In this document: positions 15,920-23,962 of the stretch, one piece after another | Numbering within the stretch: the stretch's first letter is position 1 | Layout: each line of letters opens with the position of its first letter | Assembly: GCF_006439395.2 (NCBI RefSeq) | Contig: NZ_CP083950.1 | Location: 3,472,001 to 3,536,000, forward strand | Length of the DNA: 64,000 nt | From: Mesorhizobium sp. B4-1-4 | Lineage (GTDB): Bacteria > Pseudomonadota > Alphaproteobacteria > Rhizobiales > Rhizobiaceae | Direction of reading: 5' to 3' | Notes under the pieces: model-generated | The model's database searches: none | What the model was told of the DNA's origin: nothing | The model's input: the letters and a program-made list of their open reading frames with translations, nothing else | Made by a program: the position numbers and the translations under genes

Positions 15920-17110
15920 ATGGCCAGACCATTCAAGGACGCCCGCTACCCCGGCGTCTCTTCGCGCATCAAGAACGGCAAAACCGTTTATCGGTATCGG
16001 GCAAAGGGCATGCCCGAAATTCGACTTCCCGGTAATCCCGGTGATGCGGAGTTCGAAGCCGAATACCAGAAGGCGACGCAGGGTCATAGTAAGAAGGCGG
16101 CGATCATCGCCCTCCCTGGCCGGGCTCTGCCGAAGACCTTCGGGCACGCCGCGCGTCGACTTGAGACCACGATGGAATGGCTGGATTTTGATGAAGCGAC
16201 TCAGCAGAAAAACGCGCGCTTGATCGAACGCTTTCTCAACCTGAAGGTTGATCCCCAATACCCGCTGACTTGGCGTGATACTCCAGTTGAACACCTCGAC
16301 GCGGATCGGCTTCGCATCATCATCGAAGGTATCTTCGGGACCAACCGCACTGTCGCCAAGCACATGCTGGTCGCCATTAAGAAACTGCTATGGGTCGCGA
16401 TTGAGGTTGAGAAATGGATCAAGCCGCAAGACGATCCTTCGCTGTCCATCCGCGTACGCGTGCCCAAATCATCCAAAAACCCCGCGTGGCCGATCGCGGT
16501 CCGCGAGAAGTTCGAGGCACGACATCCGATCGGCACGGCAGCGCGCACATGTTACGCGCTGGGCTTTTGGCTTGGAAACCGGCGCGGAGATATTGCCACC
16601 CTGGAATGGGAGGATCTTGTCACCGAGGAGATCGAATTGTTCGACGGCTCACTAGAGTTGATCGAAGCCTTTGATTTCCGCCAGAAGAAGAACCGCAACC
16701 GCCACGGCGGGCGAGAGATGTTCATCCCGGTCGTTGACAAGCTGGCAGCCGCACTCGAACCGCTCGACCGGTCGAAAGGCGGAACCGTCTTGAAGAGCGC
16801 CTATGGCAGGCCGTTCTCGGAAAAGAGCCTGAGCGGCATGATGCAGCATTGGACGCGCCAGGCAGGAATTCCCGGCGGATACACGCTTCACGGATTGCGT
16901 CGCACATTCGGCACCTACCTTGCTGAATGCAACCTTCAGGCGCGCGCCATTATGGAAGCAATGGGACATTCCTCAATGACCGTGACGGATGATTACGTCC
17001 GTGAAGCCAACAAGAAACGGATCGCGGTGGATATCGCTCGTGCCATCAACGAACGCGAGGCTAAACGCGATGCCATGAAGCAACGAGCGCTCCTGCGAGT
17101 CGTCAAGTGA
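15920..17110 (+). CDS. Tyrosine recombinase/integrase next to the CAT tRNA
   Basis: A 396-residue integrase with the catalytic residues in CYALGFWLGNRRGDIATLEW (first Arg), HGLRRTFGTYLAE (HxxR) and MGHSSMTVTDDYVREA (His, Tyr). It is unrelated in the N-terminal half (ARPFKDARYPGVSSRIKNGK) to the P4-type integrase 1 kb upstream. Start at 15920 is set by GGAGG eight bases upstream. It reads toward the tRNA at 17219-17294 and ends 109 bases from its 3' end. With the AlpA-like and XRE-like genes it forms a minimal integration module. An unusual nested palindrome lies between the stop and the tRNA. Confidence 0.93.
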   Translation: MARPFKDARYPGVSSRIKNGKTVYRYRAKGMPEIRLPGNPGDAEFEAEYQKATQGHSKKAAIIALPGRALPKTFGHAARRLETTMEWLDFDEATQQKNARLIERFLNLKVDPQYPLTWRDTPVEHLDADRLRIIIEGIFGTNRTVAKHMLVAIKKLLWVAIEVEKWIKPQDDPSLSIRVRVPKSSKNPAWPIAVREKFEARHPIGTAARTCYALGFWLGNRRGDIATLEWEDLVTEEIELFDGSLELIEAFDFRQKKNRNRHGGREMFIPVVDKLAAALEPLDRSKGGTVLKSAYGRPFSEKSLSGMMQHWTRQAGIPGGYTLHGLRRTFGTYLAECNLQARAIMEAMGHSSMTVTDDYVREANKKRIAVDIARAINEREAKRDAMKQRALLRVVK

Positions 17111-17151
17111 TCAAACCAAACCGGAACAAAATCAGGTCCGACCCCACATCC

Positions 17152-17185
17152 TTGGGCCCATAATGGGCCCAAAACGTTTTGGGCC
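17152..17185. repeat. Nested perfect palindromes between integrase and tRNA
   Basis: TTGGGCCCAT (17152-17161) pairs with ATGGGCCCAA (17163-17172), and GGCCCAAAAC (17166-17175) pairs with GTTTTGGGCC (17176-17185), so the middle arm can pair either way. The TGGGCCC core also occurs in the acceptor end of the adjacent tRNA. It could be a two-state terminator after the integrase or part of the recombination site. Confidence 0.7.
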
Positions 17186-17218
17186 GAGGGCAATTTTCCT
17201 CAATGAAATCAAAGGTCA

Positions 17219-17294
17219 TGGTGGGCCCGGAGGGACTCGAACCCCCAACCAAGCGGTTATGAGCCGCCGGCTCTAACCATTGAGCTACAGGCCC
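17219..17294 (-). tRNA. tRNA with CAT anticodon, probably tRNA-Ile2
   Basis: Minus strand: acceptor GGGCCTG/CGGGCCC with one G-U pair, anticodon stem GGCGG/CCGCT and loop CTCATAA give anticodon CAT. The body (GCTCATAACCGCTTGGTTG) resembles E. coli ileX more than elongator tRNA-Met, so it is probably the isoleucine tRNA whose C34 is modified to lysidine. Elongator Met remains possible. CCA is encoded at 17219-17221. Confidence 0.9.
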
Positions 17295-17429
17295 CACGCC
17301 GGCTGGATTAATGTTTTTCCTTCGACGGCACAAGGCTTTCCCTGCGGGCTTTCACAGATCGCCCAAATCAGCCCATATTCGCGCCCTAGTTGAGCATCCG
17401 CGACAGGATCGCGGACCAAGGAGATTTTC

Positions 17430-18140
17430 ATGACCAGACACCTTTTGCCTCTCGCGCTCGCCGCTGCAATCGCTTTTCCGGCGATGGCTGGAGCCGCCGA
17501 TTTGCCGACGCCGCCCCGCATCATCGTGTCCGGCGAAGGCGAGGCAACCGTCGCTCCCGATCTGGCGGTGCTGACGCTCAGCGTGATGCGCGAAGCCAAG
17601 ACCGCGCGCGCGGCGCTCGATGCCAACAACGACGCCATGGCCGCGGTGATCGCGGCGATGAAGGCGGCCGGTATCAAGGATCGCGACCTGCAGACCGCCG
17701 GCATCCAGATCAATCCGCGCTACAACTACACCAACAAGCCGGACGGCAGCCAGGAGGCCGAGCTCGTCGCCTACCAGGTGACCAACACGCTTTCGGTGCG
17801 CGTGCGCGACGTCGACAAGACGGGCGAGATCCTCGACAAGGCGGTTTCGCTCGGCGTCAACCAGGGCGGCGGCATCGCCTTCACCAACGACAATCCGTGG
17901 GCCACCGTCAGCGAAGCCCGCAAGAAAGCGGTCGCCGACGCCATCGCCAAGGCCAAGACGCTTGCCGTGGCCGCCGGCGTCAGCCTCGGCCGGGTGCTCG
18001 AAATCACCGATCAGAACATCAGGCCGATGCCGATGCCGATCAACGCCAAGGCTTTCGATGCCGCGGCAGGCGCGGCTCCGGTGCAGGCCGGCGAGAATTC
18101 CTACAACGTCCAGGTCACCGTCACCTTTGAACTGAAGTAA
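17430..18140 (+). CDS. Periplasmic SIMPL-domain (DUF541) protein
   Basis: A 236-residue exported protein: MTRHLLPLALAAAIAFPAMA is a signal peptide with likely cleavage after AGA. The mature part is a SIMPL/DUF541 domain (PPRIIVSGEGEATVAPDLAV at its start, AVADAIAKAKTLAVAAGVSL near residue 175). Members include BP26/Omp28 of Brucella, which form ring-shaped oligomers in the periplasm; the biochemical role is unclear. Start at 17430 has AAGGAG upstream. A strong bidirectional terminator follows at 18208, so it is probably a single-gene unit. Confidence 0.9.
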   Translation: MTRHLLPLALAAAIAFPAMAGAADLPTPPRIIVSGEGEATVAPDLAVLTLSVMREAKTARAALDANNDAMAAVIAAMKAAGIKDRDLQTAGIQINPRYNYTNKPDGSQEAELVAYQVTNTLSVRVRDVDKTGEILDKAVSLGVNQGGGIAFTNDNPWATVSEARKKAVADAIAKAKTLAVAAGVSLGRVLEITDQNIRPMPMPINAKAFDAAAGAAPVQAGENSYNVQVTVTFELK

Positions 18141-18207
18141 CGGTGACGGAAGCAACGGTCTCCGTCGCCGGCGCTGACCACGACGGATGATCCACGGCCG
18201 ATGCGAA

Positions 18208-18237
18208 AAACCCCGCGGGATCGCTCCCGCGGGGTTT
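18208..18237. terminator. Bidirectional intrinsic terminator
   Basis: AAACCCCGCGGGA (18208-18220) and TCCCGCGGGGTTT (18225-18237) are perfect 13 bp arms around TCGC, with A-run and T-run on the two sides. It lies between the convergent SIMPL gene and the small secreted protein gene and can serve both. Confidence 0.9.
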
Positions 18238-18284
18238 GTCGAGCCACACCCGTCCGATGGGAAAGGGGCTCTGCTCCAGGGGCT

Positions 18285-18641
18285 TCAGCGATCGATGACG
18301 GGGCAACCGCGCTCATTGGCGAACACGATGACAACGCGGTCGCCGTACTGACGGCCCATGACCTTGACCGTGCGGCGGTTGACGTCGACGATGCGGGCAC
18401 GGCGCAGTCCCATGCGGTCGGCCTTGTCGAGGGCACGTTCGGGCGAACAGCCGCGGCGCCAATCGTCACGGCGTTCGTCACGGCGGTAGCGATAGCCGTC
18501 GTCGCCGGCATAGACGCCGAACCGCGGATCCTGGTTGTTGCCGAAACCGAGATAGAGGCTGTCGGCATGGGCGGGGATGGCGGCCAGCGTGGCGAGCCCG
18601 ACCAGCGCCGAAAGGGCCGCCGTCTTGATCGTGGTGTTCAT
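18285..18641 (-). CDS. Small secreted protein of unknown function
   Basis: A 118-residue protein with signal peptide MNTTIKTAALSALVGLATLA and cleavage likely after AHA. The mature part is rich in Arg, Asp and Gly (DDGYRYRRDERRDDWRRGCS) and ends in a domain with PERALDKADRMGLRRARIVD and VIVFANERGCPVI. Similar proteins of Hyphomicrobiales are sometimes labelled antifreeze-like, a label I would not rely on. Start at 18641 has AAGGAGAG six bases upstream. The single cysteine pair could form a disulphide in the periplasm. It is convergent with the SIMPL gene and shares its terminator. Confidence 0.75.
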   Translation of the reverse strand: MNTTIKTAALSALVGLATLAAIPAHADSLYLGFGNNQDPRFGVYAGDDGYRYRRDERRDDWRRGCSPERALDKADRMGLRRARIVDVNRRTVKVMGRQYGDRVVIVFANERGCPVIDR

Positions 18642-18844
18642 GGTTCTCTCTCCTTGTTGCGGGCTAATGCCCGTCCTCGTGAAACCGATGGTGGGAGAAT
18701 GCACTCGCCTGTCTGAACTATTTACGAACCCGCCGTTCATCTGCGGTTCATGTGGCGGGAAAAGGAAACCTCCGCCGGTTTTCGAACAATGCGCCTCAAA
18801 CGGCCTGCCCTGCGTGGTTCCGGCGCGCCTTGCCGACACCAGCC

Positions 18845-19291
18845 TCAGGGCTCGTCGTCGAGCATATAGTCAAAGTAATCCTCCGGCTCGGCGAGGTCGG
18901 TTTCGCTCGCCTTGACCCGGCCGCGCATCGAGATGCCGGCCTCATGCACGGTCTCGGCACTGCCCGACACCAGACGGTGCCACCAGTAGAGATCGCGGCC
19001 CTCGGCAACCAGCCTGTAGGCGCATGTGCTGGGCAGCCAGCTGATGGTACGCACGTTCTGCGGCGTCAGGCCGACGCAATCGGGAACGCGCGCCAGCCGG
19101 TTGGCGTAGTCGGCGCAGCGGCAAGTCCGCGCATCGAACAGCCGGCAGCCGACGCTGGTCCAGTAGATTTCGCCCGTATCCTCGTCCTCGAGCTTCGACA
19201 GGCAGCATTTGCCGCAACCGTCGCAGAGCGATTCCCACTCGGCCGGGCTCATCGCCTCCAGCGTCTTTGTTTTCCAGAACGGTGTTTCCAT
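18845..19291 (-). CDS. YcgN-family (UPF0260) cysteine cluster protein
   Basis: A 148-residue protein starting [20 protein letters not shown]. The cysteine clusters [19 protein letters not shown] and RTCRCADY, with DCVGLTP, mark the zinc/iron-chelating CxxCxxCC family (UPF0260, YcgN). The function is unknown; metal binding is likely. An upstream ATG at 19330 would add 13 residues that do not match the usual family start, so 19291 is preferred, though neither has a clear Shine-Dalgarno. It is divergent from the OmpA-like gene. Confidence 0.9.
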   Translation of the reverse strand: METPFWKTKTLEAMSPAEWESLCDGCGKCCLSKLEDEDTGEIYWTSVGCRLFDARTCRCADYANRLARVPDCVGLTPQNVRTISWLPSTCAYRLVAEGRDLYWWHRLVSGSAETVHEAGISMRGRVKASETDLAEPEDYFDYMLDDEP

Positions 19292-19490
19292 CCCGGGGAT
19301 GTGGCCCCAGCAATCGCCAAGGTCAAGCATCGCAATGGCCGCAATGGGGCTACACCCCAGCCGAATGACACGAAGTTGCCTTCAAAAGGCCGGCCAATCG
19401 CCCTGTACGGCCCCTACCCATGGGCAGCTGGAACCAATTTCGTTAAAATCGGTTTTCGGCAAGGATGGGACCCCACAAGGAGAATTTTCA

Positions 19491-21797
19491 ATGAAACGCC
19501 AACCACGGATTCTGGCAGGCACCGCACTTGGCCTGTTGATGGCATCCGCGCCGTTAGGCGCATCCCCGCTGCAGGGAAGTGCTGCGTTCGGCTCCATGCA
19601 ACGCGGCGCCCTGCCAATCATCCTGGCCCAGGCGGCGTGTGCCGAGGGCGAATCAGCCGAAGCCTGCGCACAGAAGCAGCAAGGAGATCAGAAACCCGAG
19701 CGCAAGAAGCGTGAGCAGCAACAGACCGAACAGGCGCCCGCCAGCCAGGCCGCCCCCGCGACCGAGGAGCAGCAGCCGCGCAAGAAGAAGCGCGACCAGC
19801 AACAGCAACAGACCCAGCAGGCTCCCGCCGCTGAGGCCGCTCCTGCGACCGAGGAGCAGCAGCCACGCAGGAAGAAGCGCGACCAGCAGCAGCAACAGAC
19901 CGAGCAGGCTCCCGCCGCTGAGGCCGCTCCCGCAACCGAGGAGCAGCAGCCACGCAGGAAGAAGCGCGACCAGCAGCAGCAGCAGCAGACCCAGCAGGCT
20001 CCCGCCGCTGAAACTGCTCCCGCAACCGAGGAGCAGCAGCCGCGCAGGAAGAAGCGCGACCAGCAGCAGCAGCAGACCCAGCAGGCGCCCGCCGCTGAAA
20101 CCGCTCCCGCCACCGAGGAGCAGCAGCCGCGCAAGAAGAAGCGCGACCAGCAGCAGCAGCAACAGACCGAGCAGGCGCCCGCTGGTCAGGCGGCACCCGC
20201 CAATGACAACCAGCCGGTCGAGAACCCGCGCAAGAAGCGCAAGCAGGACCAGCAGATCGAGACAGCACCTGGCGGGCAGGCGCCGGCCGCCGAGCCCGGG
20301 CAGAAGCCGGACAAGCACAGGAAACCGGCTGGGACGAACCAACCGACGCCGGAAGCCACACCTTTGCCGACCAACAAGGAAGCCCCGGCTGAGCAGCCGG
20401 CGCCGAAGGCGGAGCAGGCTCCTGCCGGCCAGGCTCCCGCCCAAGGCGAACAGCCGCAGGACAAGACGAAGAGGAACGGCAGGAAACCGATAGGCGAGCA
20501 ACCGGCGACTGGCGAGCAGCCCGCGACCGGCGAGCAGCCGCAGACCGGCCAGCAGCCCGCCACGGGCGAACAGCCCGCCACCGGCGGCAAGGCCGCGCCT
20601 GCCCAGGGCGAAAACCCCGTGCAGGGCGAGGCGCCCGCCGACAAGAACGCCGCTCCCATTCTCGACAGCCAGAAGGATGCCGAGCGCAAGGGCGGCAGAA
20701 AGCCCGCCAACCAGAATGGCGGGCAGCAGAATGGTGGCCAGAATGCCCAGCAAGGCACCGAGCAGGGGCAGAAGCCCGCAGTCGCTCCGGTCGACCAGGG
20801 ACCGCCTCCAACCGACGACAAGGCCGCCCAGCAGGAGATCAGGACCGAGAAGATCGTCCCGGTGACGCAGGAGAAGGGCAAGCGCCTCGATCGCGCACCC
20901 GACGAGAACATCCGCGACCGCCGCCGGCCCAAGGGCGTCGATGTGCTCAAGGAGATCGGCGACAGGGTCATCATCCAGCTCAACGACCAGACGTTCGTCC
21001 AGCACAATGATCGCCCACGCCTGACCCGCGGCGCCAGGGACGTCTATTACGAGGACCTGCCGCAAGACCGCACCCGAGAGACAGTCGAGCGAGACAATGG
21101 CATCCGGATCGTCACCATCCGCAACCGCTACGGCGACATCCTGCAGCGGTCGCGCATCACGCCCGACGGCCACGAATATGTGCTGAGCTATGTCGACGAG
21201 AGGAGCTATGAGGATGAAAACGACTGGCGCGATCCCGGCGATGACCTGCCGCCGATGCGGCTGACCATCCCGCGCCGCGATTACATCCTCGATTCCGAGG
21301 ATGTCCAAAGTCCGGACGACTACTACACCTTCCTCGAGCAACCGCCGGTGGAGAAGGTGCAGCGCCTCTATTCGATCAACGAAGTCAAGCGGTCGGCCCG
21401 CGTGCGTGATATTGCCCGGCGCATCGACCTCGACACGCTGAATTTCGAATTCGGCTCGTCCTCGATCTCCGACACCGAGGTGCAGAAGCTCCAGGGCGTC
21501 GCCGACGCCATGGAGAAGCTGTTGAAGAAGAACCCGGCGGAGACCTTCCTGATCGAAGGCCACACCGACGCCGTCGGCACGCCCGAGGCGAACCTCGCTC
21601 TGTCGGATCGCCGCGCCGAAGCGGTCGCCGAAGCGCTGACCAATGCCTTCGGCATCCCACCGGAGAACCTGACGACACAGGGCTATGGCGAGGAGTATCT
21701 GAAGGTCAACACCTCGGCGCCCAATCGCGAGAACCGGCGCGTCGCCATTCGCCGCATCACCTCGCTGGTGGCGCCGGTGGCGAGCAACAATCAATAG
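19491..21797 (+). CDS. OmpA-family protein with glutamine/proline-rich repeats
   Basis: A 768-residue envelope protein. Signal peptide: MKRQPRILAGTALGLLMASA. Residues about 70-240 are six tandem units of about 30 residues of the type EQAPAAEAAPATEEQQPRRK with runs of Gln; residues about 340-385 are GEQPATGEQPATGEQ repeats. A middle domain (about 480-640) has no family I recognise (RDVYYEDLPQDRTRETVERD). The C-terminus from about 651 (FEFGSSSISDTEVQKLQGVA, LIEGHTDAVGTPEANLALSD, RENRRVAIRRI) is an OmpA domain that binds peptidoglycan. The long flexible region probably spans the periplasm. Start: AAGGAG eight bases before the ATG. The alternative frames across the repeats are compositional artefacts. 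Confidence 0.9.
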   Translation: MKRQPRILAGTALGLLMASAPLGASPLQGSAAFGSMQRGALPIILAQAACAEGESAEACAQKQQGDQKPERKKREQQQTEQAPASQAAPATEEQQPRKKKRDQQQQQTQQAPAAEAAPATEEQQPRRKKRDQQQQQTEQAPAAEAAPATEEQQPRRKKRDQQQQQQTQQAPAAETAPATEEQQPRRKKRDQQQQQTQQAPAAETAPATEEQQPRKKKRDQQQQQQTEQAPAGQAAPANDNQPVENPRKKRKQDQQIETAPGGQAPAAEPGQKPDKHRKPAGTNQPTPEATPLPTNKEAPAEQPAPKAEQAPAGQAPAQGEQPQDKTKRNGRKPIGEQPATGEQPATGEQPQTGQQPATGEQPATGGKAAPAQGENPVQGEAPADKNAAPILDSQKDAERKGGRKPANQNGGQQNGGQNAQQGTEQGQKPAVAPVDQGPPPTDDKAAQQEIRTEKIVPVTQEKGKRLDRAPDENIRDRRRPKGVDVLKEIGDRVIIQLNDQTFVQHNDRPRLTRGARDVYYEDLPQDRTRETVERDNGIRIVTIRNRYGDILQRSRITPDGHEYVLSYVDERSYEDENDWRDPGDDLPPMRLTIPRRDYILDSEDVQSPDDYYTFLEQPPVEKVQRLYSINEVKRSARVRDIARRIDLDTLNFEFGSSSISDTEVQKLQGVADAMEKLLKKNPAETFLIEGHTDAVGTPEANLALSDRRAEAVAEALTNAFGIPPENLTTQGYGEEYLKVNTSAPNRENRRVAIRRITSLVAPVASNNQ
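19703..20210 (+). repeat. Six imperfect tandem repeats inside the OmpA-like gene
   Basis: Units of roughly 84-93 bases encode AAPATEEQQPRRKKRDQQQQ with QTEQAPA or QTQQAPA. The Gln run varies from three to six CAG/CAA codons between units, as expected from replication slippage. Units 2-5 are nearly identical at DNA level, so copy number may vary between strains. Confidence 0.85.
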
Positions 21798-21851
21798 TTC
21801 AGCTGTTTCCAGGGCTTGAGACAGCACCTGGACTCAGATTGACAAGAAAGA

Positions 21852-21877
21852 GCCCACCCCGGCGAACCGGGGTGGGC
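21852..21877. terminator. Hairpin downstream of the OmpA-like gene
   Basis: GCCCACCCCGG and CCGGGGTGGGC are perfect 11 bp arms around a CGAA tetraloop. On the minus strand it is followed by CTCTTTCTTG, a weak T-rich tract; on the plus strand no T-run follows. It may end transcripts from the right or protect the OmpA mRNA 3' end. Confidence 0.55.
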
Positions 21878-21897
21878 CAGAGTTCAGGTCCCTCGCG

Positions 21898-22045
21898 CAA
21901 AAGAAGTTTTGTAGCGGCATAAGAGCCGCCTCATTGAATCGGAGCGGGGCAAACCCCAAATTCTGGACCGGGCGTTCCCTGCCCCGTCCCGACTCCAGCG
22001 GGACGCATTGAGCCCCGCCGGTCCCCTCGCCGGCGGGGTTTTGCT
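21898..22045 (+). ncRNA. Candidate structured RNA with intrinsic terminator
   Basis: In 150 bases without an ORF the plus strand holds successive hairpins CAAAA/TTTTG, GCGGC/GCCGC, GGGG/CCCC and GTCCC/GGGAC, then a strong terminator CCCCGCCGG/CCGGCGGGG (22013-22038) followed by TTTTGCTTT. The nearest plus-strand gene ends at 21797, before another hairpin, so this terminator may belong to an independent small RNA. I recognise no known family and no promoter can be asserted. Confidence 0.35.
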
Positions 22046-22134
22046 TTGACGGAGTGAGCCAGGCCGTTCTCACCGCCGCTGTACAGACGGTGACGGAATT
22101 GGATGAAGGCAGCGCTGCCGGCGCGCGATTTCCC

Positions 22135-23001
22135 TCAATAAATGCTTTTCACCTTCGTATCCGAATGCGCAAACACCTCGTCCGGCACGAAGAAGTCGCC
22201 GGCCAGCGGTCCGGTCGCGCCCGGCGCGTAGGCCGAAAAATCCGTCACGCCTTCGGCCCGCAGCACCTCCTCGTCGATGTAGAAATTGCCCGATGTCTCG
22301 CGTGACGGCCGCAGGAAGATCGCATGCGCGGCATCGGCCATGATGTCGGGCGAACGGCTCATCGCCGCCACTGTGTCGCCTCCCAGGAGATTGCGCACCG
22401 CCGCCGTGTCGATGGTTGAGATCGGCCACAGCGAATTCACCGCGATGCCGTCCCTGGCGAACTCGGCACTCATGCCCAGCGTGCACATCGACATGCCGAA
22501 CTTGGCCATGGTGTAGGCGACATGGTTCTTGAACCACTTGGCCTTCATGTCGAGCGGCGGCGCCAGATTCAGGATGTGAGGGTTTTCAGCCAACTTCAGG
22601 TGCGGAATGCACATTTTGGAGACCAGGAACGTGCCGCGCGTGTTGATCTGATGCATCAGGTCGTAGCGCTTCATGTCGGTTTCCAGCGTACCCGTAAGCT
22701 GGATGGCGCTGGCATTGTTGACGCAAATATCGATGCCGCCGAATTTCTCCACTGTCCTGGCAACCGCCTCGGCCACCTGCGCCTCCTCGCGGATGTCGCA
22801 CAGCACCGGCAGCGCCCTGCCGCCGGCCTGCTCGATTTCTTCAGCCGCGGTAAAGATGGTGCCCGGCAGCTTCGGGTGCGGCTCGGCGGTCTTGGCGGCG
22901 ATCGTCACATTGGCGCCGTCGCGCGCGGCGCGCAACGCGACCGCCAGCCCGATGCCGCGCGACCCGCCGGAGATGAACAGCGTCTTTCCCTTGAGCGACA
23001 T
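22135..23001 (-). CDS. SDR family oxidoreductase, HSDL2-like
   Basis: A 288-residue short-chain dehydrogenase. The NAD(P)-binding start is LFISGGSRGIGLAVALRAAR, the NNASA motif is at residues 95-99, and the active-site Tyr163 and Lys167 are in HVAYTMAKFGMSM. The catalytic serine position has Ala147 (ILNLAPPLD), where HSDL2-like proteins generally have ILxxSPP. Loss of Ser would weaken the usual Ser-Tyr-Lys mechanism, so activity is uncertain. Start at 23001 has GGAGG four bases upstream; the frame is open further upstream. It is a single gene with hairpins beyond its stop. Confidence 0.9.
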   Translation of the reverse strand: MSLKGKTLFISGGSRGIGLAVALRAARDGANVTIAAKTAEPHPKLPGTIFTAAEEIEQAGGRALPVLCDIREEAQVAEAVARTVEKFGGIDICVNNASAIQLTGTLETDMKRYDLMHQINTRGTFLVSKMCIPHLKLAENPHILNLAPPLDMKAKWFKNHVAYTMAKFGMSMCTLGMSAEFARDGIAVNSLWPISTIDTAAVRNLLGGDTVAAMSRSPDIMADAAHAIFLRPSRETSGNFYIDEEVLRAEGVTDFSAYAPGATGPLAGDFFVPDEVFAHSDTKVKSIY

Positions 23002-23120
23002 TTTTCCTCCGCTTCCGTTGCCTCTTTGCACGATCCTTGCCCGTGGCGGCTCCGGACACAAGAGCCTGCGATAGGAAGCCATGATGACGCTGGGGAGGGT
23101 CTATCCGGCAGCGTCGCGCT

Positions 23121-23290
23121 GCCCCTCATTGCCCTACCGGGCATTTCTCCCCGTTGAACGGGGAGAAAGACGCCGCATCACCGATTTCGCGAACCGCCAA
23201 CGTTGAAAAGAGAGAAGGCGGCATGGCGGCCAGTTCCCTTCTCCCCGTCACTATACGGGGAGAAGGTGCCGGCAGGCGGATGAGGGGCGG
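23121..23290. repeat. Inverted pair of rhizobial intergenic mosaic-type repeats
   Basis: The left copy begins GCCCCTCATTGCCCTACC and has the palindrome TTTCTCCCCGTT/AACGGGGAGAAA (23144-23168). The right copy has CTTCTCCCCG...CGGGGAGAAGG and ends GGCGGATGAGGGGC. They mirror each other around about 23205. I recognise the CTTCTCCCCG/GATGAGGGG plan as a common intergenic repeat of rhizobia. It separates the SDR and LuxR genes. Confidence 0.75.
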
Positions 23291-23321
23291 CGCTGACTTG
23301 GCGATGATCGAAATGGCAGCC

Positions 23322-23954
23322 CTAGACCAGCACCAGCCCCTGCCGCATCGCGATGGCGATGGCGTCGGTGCGATTGGCCGCGCCGAGCTTGATCAGGATC
23401 GCGGCGACATGGAATTTCGCCGTGTGCACGGAAATGTTGAGCCGCCGGGCGATCACTTTGTTGGGCGCGCCTTCGGCCAGCAGCGCCAGCACTTCCGCCT
23501 CGCGCGGCGACAGCGTTGGGCGTACGGCATGCTCGTCGGAGGCTTCGTCCTCGAAAGACTGGCCCTCGCTTGCGTGGAAATCCTCATGGCGCCCGCCGCC
23601 ACCGCCCGAGACGCGATATCCGGCTGTCGCCAGCCGTGCCGCCGCGGCAATCAGCAGATCGTCCGCGCCCGCGGGCATGACGGCAAACACCTCGCCGGCC
23701 GGCCGCTCGCCGCCGGCACGTCCCGATAGCAGCACCCGTGGAATTGAAACCGGCACGGTATCACCGCTCCTGTCATCGACGATGGCAACGTCGGCCCTGC
23801 CGCCGCCGGTCACGACCGGCAGCAGGTCATCGCTGGTGGCAAGCGAGGCCGCCAGGCGCTCGGCGCGGGCCGCATCGCCAAGCGCAATCAGCACCACCAG
23901 CCGCCGCGAGGCGGCGCTGTCGGTCATGATCCGTTCGCTGGCGAGCATATCCAT
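23322..23954 (-). CDS. LuxR-type regulator with degenerate N-terminal domain
   Basis: A 210-residue protein. The C-terminal LuxR helix-turn-helix is clear: TLSPREAEVLALLAEGAPNK, then ISVHTAKFHVAAILIKLGAA. The N-terminal 120 residues look like a receiver-like fold (LVVLIALGDAARAERLAASL, VAIVDDRSGD), but the phosphoacceptor surroundings and the conserved Lys are not recognisable, so phosphorylation is doubtful. Start at 23954 has GAGAGG upstream; a second ATG is at 23927. Only eight bases separate it from the stop of the inactive HtrA paralogue, so the two form an operon. It may control that operon and the divergent HtrA gene. Confidence 0.85.
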   Translation of the reverse strand: MDMLASERIMTDSAASRRLVVLIALGDAARAERLAASLATSDDLLPVVTGGGRADVAIVDDRSGDTVPVSIPRVLLSGRAGGERPAGEVFAVMPAGADDLLIAAAARLATAGYRVSGGGGGRHEDFHASEGQSFEDEASDEHAVRPTLSPREAEVLALLAEGAPNKVIARRLNISVHTAKFHVAAILIKLGAANRTDAIAIAMRQGLVLV

Positions 23955-23962
23955 CTGGCCTC

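Noticed and set aside
19618..20811. Arg/Ala/Cys-rich frame opposite the repeats
   Set aside because: Low-complexity shadow of the CAG/GCC repeats without start signal or domain.
19653..21827. 724-codon Leu/Gly-rich open frame opposite the OmpA-like gene
   Set aside because: The leucine runs are the complement of the Gln codons in the plus-strand repeat. The plus strand has the signal peptide, ribosome site and OmpA domain.
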